From Vicia villosa (lineage: Eukaryota; Streptophyta; Magnoliopsida; Fabales; Fabaceae): DNA of 64,000 bases. Positions 57,355 through 64,000 of this stretch are shown here, in pieces. How positions within the stretch are numbered: position 1 is the stretch's first letter; each line of letters begins with the position of its first letter. The stretch lies in the NCBI RefSeq assembly GCF_029867415.1, contig NW_026705004.1:356001-420000 (forward strand), written 5' to 3'. Under the pieces are notes generated by a model, which searched no databases, was not told the origin of the DNA, and saw nothing but the letters and a program-made list of their open reading frames with translations. The position numbers were made by a program, and so were the translations under genes.

Positions 57355-57700
57355 GAGTTGACTCACACACCAAGAGATCGTCCTTGCCTTGAAATGCTTT
57401 GTAGTTTCTAGCCTTCCATATACTCCATATACATGAGAACCGAATTGCACCGGCTCATAAAGAAACACTATTGTCATCTCCAAGCAGACTTGCAAACTGG
57501 TTAAAATGTGAGAGCCCGTCGTTATGGAACACGGTAGATATCTTGAGCCACCTGTAAATTGAAAACCACACTCCTACAAATAAAGGACACTAAAAAAATA
57601 GATGTGAGACCGATTCTTCAATCCCGCATTCCGCCACGCATGAACCTTGTTCTATAACGCCCCTTCTAATGAGAATATCTTTTGTTGCTAATCTTGTTTT
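57355..57700 (-). pseudogene. LINE ORF2 3' relic (zf-RVT domain)
   Basis: The minus strand reads RLATKDILIRRGVIEQGSC and CGIEESVSHLFF (about 57700-57590), then after shifts ICRWLK-like and WSIWKARNYKAF-like pieces to about 57360. These match the zinc-binding region at the C-terminus of plant LINE reverse transcriptases. RT itself is absent. Confidence 0.75.
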
Positions 57701-58615
57701 TTAAATATCTTTTGTTCCATTTTTAAATTTTTAGTTTTATAATAAAATAATTTGAAATTTAATTAATTTTATATTTAAATAATATATTTATAAATCAATT
57801 ATTATTTATACCATCAATATTATTTATATTATAAATAATTCATTGTTTATAATATCCAACATTACTTATATTAGTATATTAATATTATTATTATATTAAT
57901 ATTATTATTAATATGGGTGGTTTAAAATTAATATTATTTTTGTGTAAATATTATTATTATTTTTTTATAACTATTATAAATATTTTTATTGTTTTATTAT
58001 TTTTGTTATTATGTATATTGTTAATATCATTTTTGTTTGTTATTATTATGAGATTACATGAATATTATATTATAATTTACTATTTATATTATTATTATTA
58101 TTAAATGAATTATATTCGGTTACAGTTACAACATTAATTGGCCTCAAAACGTTTTTTAATTATCTTCGGTTACAGTTACAATATTAATTAGCCTCAAAAC
58201 GCTTTTCAGTTACAATTAGAACATTATTTTTATTTAATAGTTCATTTGTTCATGATATTTAAAATACTCATTAGTTAAAAAAGATTTCAATTAGTATTGA
58301 AAAATAAGTTTAAATAAAATTAAAATTCTAATGGTTTCTAATAAAATATTTTTAAATTTAGTTACTTGCATATTTTACTTATATATTTAGAATAATTTAT
58401 TATTTATACCACCAATATTATTTATATTAGAAATAGTTCATTATTTATATTACCAATATTATTTATACTAATATATTAATATTTATATTATATTAATATT
58501 AATATGGGTGATTTAATCTTAATATTATTATTGTATAAATATTATTATTATTTTATAATTATTAATATTATTATAATTATAATTATTGATATTGGATGTT
58601 TAATATTAATATCAA

Positions 58616-58655
<40 letters not shown>

Positions 58656-59340
58656 AATGTTAGATGAATAATTTTCAGTTACAGTTAATTGACCTCAAAA
58701 TGTTTTTCGGTTAAAGTTAGAACAACATTTTCATTTAATTGTTCAATTGTTCATGATATTTAAAATAATCATTAATTAAAAAAGATTTCAATTATTATTG
58801 AAAAATAGTTCAAATAAAATTAAAATTCTAATTGCTTCTATTAAAATATTTTGAAATTTAATTACTTGTATATTTTAATAATATATTTAGAAATTATTTA
58901 TTATTTATACCGCCAATATTATTTATATTAGAAATAATTCATTATTTATATTACCAATATTATTTATATTAATATATTAAAATTATTATTGTATAAATAT
59001 TATTATTATTTTATAATTATTTATAATATTTTTATTATATTATTATTATTATTAGTATGTATATTGTTAATAACATATTTATTTGTTATTAAAATTAGAT
59101 GAATATTATATTATTATTTATTATTTATATTATTATTATTATATTGGATATTTAATATTAATATTATATTAATATTATTATTATTATTATTATTTTATTA
59201 TTTTTATTAGATGTTTATTGTTTATAATTTTATTATTTATTATTAATATTTGATGAATATTATATTATAATTTTTTATTATATTATTATTGTTATTATTA
59301 TTATTATTATGAGTTAGAAATATAAGGTTGGAGAAGATCT
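57701..59340. repeat. Low-complexity AT-rich region with (TTA)n tracts
   Basis: Almost only A and T, with TTATTA runs (for example 58612-58652) and a repeated block: GGTTACAGTTACAACATTAATTGGCCTCAAAACG occurs in variants near 58117, 58158 and 58676. No gene. Confidence 0.85.
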
Positions 59341-59992
59341 TATGTAGATAATTAGAGTTAATGTAATATTGAATATTGAAATTATAATAAAATGACACAT
59401 TGACTTATAAGGATGTGTAAATTATTTATATAAAATATATTATTTAATTGGACTTTTGAATTTTTCAATGTTAAAAAAATTGTCTAACTATAATAATAAT
59501 AATAATATTAAAATATCACAATTTTAAATTTATATTTTATTTTTATTTCCATTTTTATGATTATATATTTTTATAAATTTATTAAAAAATTTAAGATTAT
59601 TAATAAAATATAATTATTGAAGGATTAGTAATAAAGTAATAACTGTTTATTAATATTATTATACTATTACTATTTGATGTTATTGCTAGAAAGATGATTT
59701 AATAATATTGTTAAAAATATAGTGGTTAGAAAAGTGGTTTTAATAATATTGTTAGAAAAAAATAGTGGCTCATAAAAATTGAAAATTTTAAAATTATGCC
59801 ACATAAGCATTTTGTGTTCAAAGTTGCTAAAATCATGCCACATAAGCATTAGGGTTAGGGTTATCTTCAAGGTTGCCATCATGACAACCTTGCATTTAGA
59901 TTAAGTAGAAGTAGATAATTAAGCCACTTGTCAATGTTTATATGGTTGGTAGCTAAATTTTTTTAAAAAAAATGCAAAATGAGTTGGATGGG
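59341..59992. other. AT-rich DNA with two short direct repeats
   Basis: ATGCCACATAAGCATT occurs at about 59796 and 59836, and TTAATAATATTGTTAGAAAA-type units near 59700 and 59740. No gene. Confidence 0.6.
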
Positions 59993-60022
59993 GCATCGCC
60001 CCTGACGTACAGATCCTTGTTT
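59993..60022 (+). mobile_element. Second Helitron-like hairpin end (plus orientation)
   Basis: GGGGCATCGCCCC forms a 5-bp hairpin with the same ATC loop core. It is followed by TGACGTACAGATCCTTG, where CTTG may be a decayed CTAG. With 56279 it brackets 3.7 kb in opposite orientation. Confidence 0.35.
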
Positions 60023-61633
60023 TTTCTTGCTCTAAAATTTCTTTTATCATGTATTTTTGTTATTTAGAAATTAGATTTAAGTTAGAGTTAGATTGACCCA
60101 AAGTTTCTTTCCGATCCACACCATCTTAATTTACTTAACCTCATTCTCTAATTGTATTTCATTTTAGATTTTATTTAATTAGTTTAATTTTATTAAGTTA
60201 ATTAATCTTAATTAACCAATTAATTTAAATTAATTTAATTGGTGTTAGTTAATCTAAATAGTTTTGATTAATTACTTTAGTTTACACCATAAAAAAGTTC
60301 AATCTTTCGCAAATAATACGATGGATGGATTTCACATTTCACCACGTCTTCGAATTGGTCGACTCCCGATGTCGTACCGATCAATTAATCAAAACACGAT
60401 TGAAATTCATGCGGAAGAAACTCGCGAAGAAACTCGAAAAAGGTCCTGAACTATGGAGAAGAGAAGAATTAACTATTGGAGATTCAAATGAGATTGGTTC
60501 TACAAGAAGAAAAGGACGCCCTTCACTGTACAAGCTACATACATGCCTACGCCTACGACTCGGATGTCGGGATTTACGAAAGATCTTATGAACAAACAAG
60601 AAAAGGAAAAAGAGGTTCAGTCTAAGGAAACTCATGAAGTTTCGGGTGACGAAAACCCATCGCTAAGATTTATGTCAGGATTTGGTCCTTCGAAGGATAG
60701 GTCATACTCACACTCCGCTAAGAGGATTATCCAATGCCACGAGGAAGGCTTACACGCCTCAGATATCATTTATGCATATACATACCAAAGACGATTGCAT
60801 ATGTCTTCGCCTCAGATTCTGTTCTCATCGAAGATTCCCCTACGCTAAGATCAATTGCCCAGCGAACAAAATTGGTATGCCCAAGGAGAGTTAGAGGTCA
60901 CCCTTTACTTCTACAAGTCACAGAACTAAGAAGTAAAACAAAGTCATTGGATTAACAAAGGAGATTGTCCCTAGGATTAATAGGTGTTTATCATGTCAAA
61001 ATTACAACCCCTATGATCGCTAAGTGTTACCATGTATAAGCGTTGTACCTTCCAACTTACAATTCTAATAAAATAATCATGCATGTTTTGGAATTGATTC
61101 ATTCCCTTCACTCTTGCATTACTACGACTTTCCATTTTAACTCTTCGATTCTATTTCAACTTGCCACTGTCAATTATTAACAAACTTAAAGGAGAATAAC
61201 GAAATACAAATAACTAAATTTTGCTAAACATATTCTTTCAATGTAAGACCGAGCTGATGAGGTAAGGCATTGTTTCAATCCCTAAACAGTGGAGAAATAA
61301 GAAGATAATTCGTAGTCAAACCCCTCGAGCCAGGAGTTGGAGTTTGTTTCTATTTTTCAAATAAACCTTAATTTCAACCAGGGGCAGGGTAGATTTCGAT
61401 TAATTCAATGGTGTATTTTGTGGTTAAGAGAATCAATCAAGCAAAGCAAAGGTTCAAGCATATCTTCTTCCTCGCGTTCATCAAAGATTGAGATAACATT
61501 CACAACATCTTATTCCTCAATACATCATTCGAGATCGAGGAAGCATTAAAGTTTACAAACTAAAGTCAACATGGCAGTCACATTATTCAAAATCCAAAAA
61601 GTAAATTTTCAAAAAAAAAAAGAATTTCAAAAA

Positions 61634-61745
61634 AAAGGGCCCGCTAAGTCAGATGGAAAACTCCATAAAGAAAACAAAAATTGACTTAGGCAAAAATCAG
61701 GGCATCCCGATGGACAAAATTCTAAATAATTGGACCATGCAAAAA
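61634..61745 (+). ncRNA. Hairpin modules related to the Ogre post-integrase array
   Basis: CTAAGTC pairs with GACTTAG around an inner hairpin ATGGA-AAAC-TCCAT and is followed by GCAAAAATCAGGG. A second, weaker module (GATGG..CCATG) is followed by CAAAAATAAGGG. The outer stem and the CAAAAA tail match the first Ogre module at 23016. Confidence 0.5.
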
Positions 61746-62339
61746 TAAGGGATAAAAACAAAACAAAAGCAAAAAACAAAGGATAATCTTGTGACTGCTA
61801 AATCATCAAAGCTTCCCATCAATGCTTGGATCTCTACAACATTTTTCATCGGTTCTTGGATCTTCACTAATGCTTCCGCTCATCATCGGAACTGAAACAA
61901 TTATCTTGCAAATGAAACACGATCATTGGGTTAAACGAACTTTAGGATTGGAGAACATCAAGGAGAAAGTGGTGGGTTAAATAAATTTTGAGTCTTATAT
62001 CCTGTGTTTCTTAAACTACGAACCACGACCACGTTACAACCTTCAAAAGTCCTAATTGATGCTCGGTCAACTACGAAAGCATACTTGCCATTAATTTGGT
62101 TAAACTGATTCCTATTGTTTGTTAATGGCTAACCACTTCACTTCCTCAAACATCCATTTCTAATCATCCATTTCCAATTCATAAAAAACTTCGATTTCAA
62201 AACTTGCATGTACTTCACGTTGGAATTACTTCTCAAAGGGTACAACTTTATCTACAAATACACACTTAGCATCAAGGAGATCTCGAAATTGGTTTATTCA
62301 AAGGCGATCATTTCTAATAAAGACTCTTGAATGGGGGAA

Positions 62340-62840
62340 CCACATCCAGGGGGTTCTCCTAACCAGGGGCAAAATCCCAATGATCACAGGGGTATACAAA
62401 GATCCTATTAACTAGCAGCATTCATCCTAAGATCCAATCGACTTGGGTCGCGTCTCGAAGCAATAACACTCAGGGGCATATCTTTTACAAATCCAAATAT
62501 TAGGGCAGTTCATATCTTAATGGTGGACCCGAGTTCCACTGTGAAGCAACTTCGAGTGCAAAATTAAAATACTCGGGGCAATCCGTATCAAATTGATACC
62601 ACACCTTGGATAGCCCTCCATATCCCGGAGATTAAGGGCAGACCTTTCAACTATCAAAAATGGGGCAGTGCATATCAAGTTCACGACATGGCGAAATTCA
62701 AACCCCCTCTAAGGATACTTCCTTCATGTCTTGGAGATCGAGGGGCATACTTTTCAAAAGCTAATGTCGGGGCAAAACACTACGAGGCCCAATCAAAAGG
62801 AGTGGATCCCAAGAGTCGTTCAATCAAGGGGCGTCGTATT
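62340..62840 (+). repeat. Dispersed GGGGCA motifs
   Basis: About nine copies of A/C/T-GGGGCA or AGGGCAG occur in 500 bp (for example near 62369, 62473, 62503, 62576, 62664, 62741, 62770), several followed by CATATC. The Ogre polypurine tract at 25422 has the same core. Confidence 0.6.
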
Positions 62841-63389
62841 ACAAAACCAAGAATGGGGCTAGCCATCTCAAAATGTGTACTACGATAAAACTGCGTCCAA
62901 GCTCATATTAAGGAGAACCTCCGCAAAATACCCAACAAACTGAAGCAAGACATATGATGAAAGGAAAGAATATCCTCATACTTTTACAGTCCCCGATAAA
63001 TCTCTCTCCCACTACTGCGATCTTAGAGTTCAAAAGCAGGTATTAGGAAGTCACGCTAGCATCACACCCTACCCTCACAAACAACCTTATTACATTAAGC
63101 AAGTTATCTACGCTTTGGTTATCCACGACCCATGATTGGGGCATTATTTAAACATACTAAGTCACGCATCACACATTGGTTAAAACATCACATACATCAA
63201 AACGTCTAGACAATTCAAAAAAACAAAGGGTACCATGGGATTGGTTCAGGACCTAATGGTCTAGAAGGAGACTAAAACCTGAAGTTGCGTTCGAAAACAT
63301 TCTACGCATAAGCATTACTAGTCAGCATGAGCATAGTCGTTGCATGGTTTAAACAAATTCAATGGGTTATAAGGAGATAAAATCTGGGG

Positions 63390-63560
63390 ATCACCATATA
63401 TACATACGCATCCGCATACATACATACACATTAGCATTAGCATATACATACCAACTAGCACGCACATATAGGCATTTATAAATCAACATATACATAAGCA
63501 TAATCATCATGCATTCAAACCTGGTCTAAGAACCGGCATGTCACATCATTAGTTCTTCGC
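63390..63560 (+). repeat. CATACATA-type short repeats
   Basis: Imperfect CATACATA, TTAGCATTAGCATA repeats like those in Ogre spacers. Confidence 0.7.
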
Positions 63561-63739
63561 TCATAAACATGCGCGCGAGCATCATCTTCATACATCAACA
63601 GGATACCATAAACAAAATCCTCTTACACATATAACATTTACATTACACATACAGACAGTTCATACATCTACATTGTACAAACGTCAGGGTCACATGCATG
63701 TACAGCCGTTATATGTACGTGCACAATATATATACAAGC

Positions 63740-63890
63740 ATTATACACACTACATTTTACACGCTACGCTTCACACACTACATTTTACAAAATACGCTTT
63801 ACACACTACATTTTACACACCACGCTCTACAGGTTACGCTTCATGCAAGCTACGCTTCATACACGCTACGCTATGCACGCTACACTCTGT
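63740..63890 (+). repeat. Tandem repeat of CACTACATTTTACA and CGCTACGCTTCA units
   Basis: CACACTACATTTTACA occurs at about 63747, 63776 and 63803 with ACGCTTCA or ACGCTCTA between, then CTACGCTTCATACA units to about 63890. Confidence 0.85.
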
Positions 63891-64000
63891 GCATACACAA
63901 TGTACAACACCAAGTTACTGGTCCTTATTCTTCTGAATTTTGCGTATGTGTCAAGAAATTTATGAAGATGATCTTGCTAGCACTATAGCATGTGAATCTT

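Larger units (their letters stand above)
60023..64000 (+). mobile_element. 3' region of another Ogre/Tat-like element (partial)
   Basis: No RT or integrase frame is found, but 61630 onward resembles the post-integrase region of Ogre: a CTAAGTC..GACTTAGGCAAAAA hairpin module, many GGGGCA motifs, and CATACATACA repeats. The 60300-60960 part has overlapping short frames in all phases and no recognised domain. The 3' LTR is probably outside the window. Confidence 0.45.

Noticed and set aside
57913..58104. Hydrophobic 63-codon ORF resembling a membrane protein
   Set aside because: It is a product of AT-only low-complexity DNA (codons for Ile, Leu, Phe, Tyr) with no start context or promoter support.
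60325..60955. Four overlapping plus-strand ORFs
   Set aside because: They occupy different frames of one stretch and none has a recognisable domain. A translated database search would decide whether one is a broken retroelement frame.
63673..63988. His- and Thr-rich ORFs near the window end
   Set aside because: They are translations of the CACTACATTTTACA tandem repeat.

Overview
The window looks like plant nuclear DNA from a legume, most likely tribe Fabeae (the pea, vetch and lentil group). I infer this from a complete Ogre-type Ty3/gypsy retrotransposon with 4.7-kb LTRs, two SIRE-type Ty1/copia elements, CACTA and hAT DNA transposons, AT-rich non-coding sequence and one small intronless plant gene. 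Nearly everything is transposon DNA. The only gene I consider an intact host gene is a DIR1-like lipid-transfer protein at 47847-48164 (minus strand).

Region 1-35412 is a three-level nest. The outermost layer is the right part of a CACTA element. Its decayed gene (Transposase_24-like plus Ulp1-like protease) fills 1-3020 and its CACTA terminus is at 35412. A SIRE-type copia element (3592-34854, minus strand) sits inside it, flanked by a TATAA target-site duplication. Inside that copia element, between integrase and reverse transcriptase, is an Ogre element (8476-30186, plus strand): LTR, ORF1, gag, protease, a removable intron, RT/RNase H, archaeal-type RNase H plus integrase, a structured 3' region with a 48-bp minisatellite, and LTR. 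The Ogre right side does not end at its LTR. A second PBS and 400 bp of a second Ogre leader follow, then a scarred junction back into copia.

Region 35413-47271 holds a Tork-like copia gag relic, an unclassified LTR-like stretch, a second decayed SIRE-type element (38082-about 45246, plus strand) that has lost most of pol but keeps an extra 3' ORF, and a degenerate LTR-like fragment carrying a GC-rich hAT MITE with a perfect 8-bp duplication.

Region 47272-64000 holds the DIR1-like gene, a second decayed CACTA-like element (about 48852-54728) with an approximately 1-kb hAT-like insertion, a short LTR with an Ogre-type PBS and a tRNA-like segment, two Helitron-like terminal hairpins around very AT-rich DNA with a LINE relic, and the 3' region of another Ogre/Tat-like element running off the window.

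The most interesting signals are a 55-codon, two-membrane-span ORF with its own TATA box inside each Ogre LTR; three tandem RNA hairpins with compensating stems just after the Ogre integrase, with a related module in a second element; a clean in-frame intron that removes the stop between protease and RT; and the truncated-tandem junction with an apparently templated filler.
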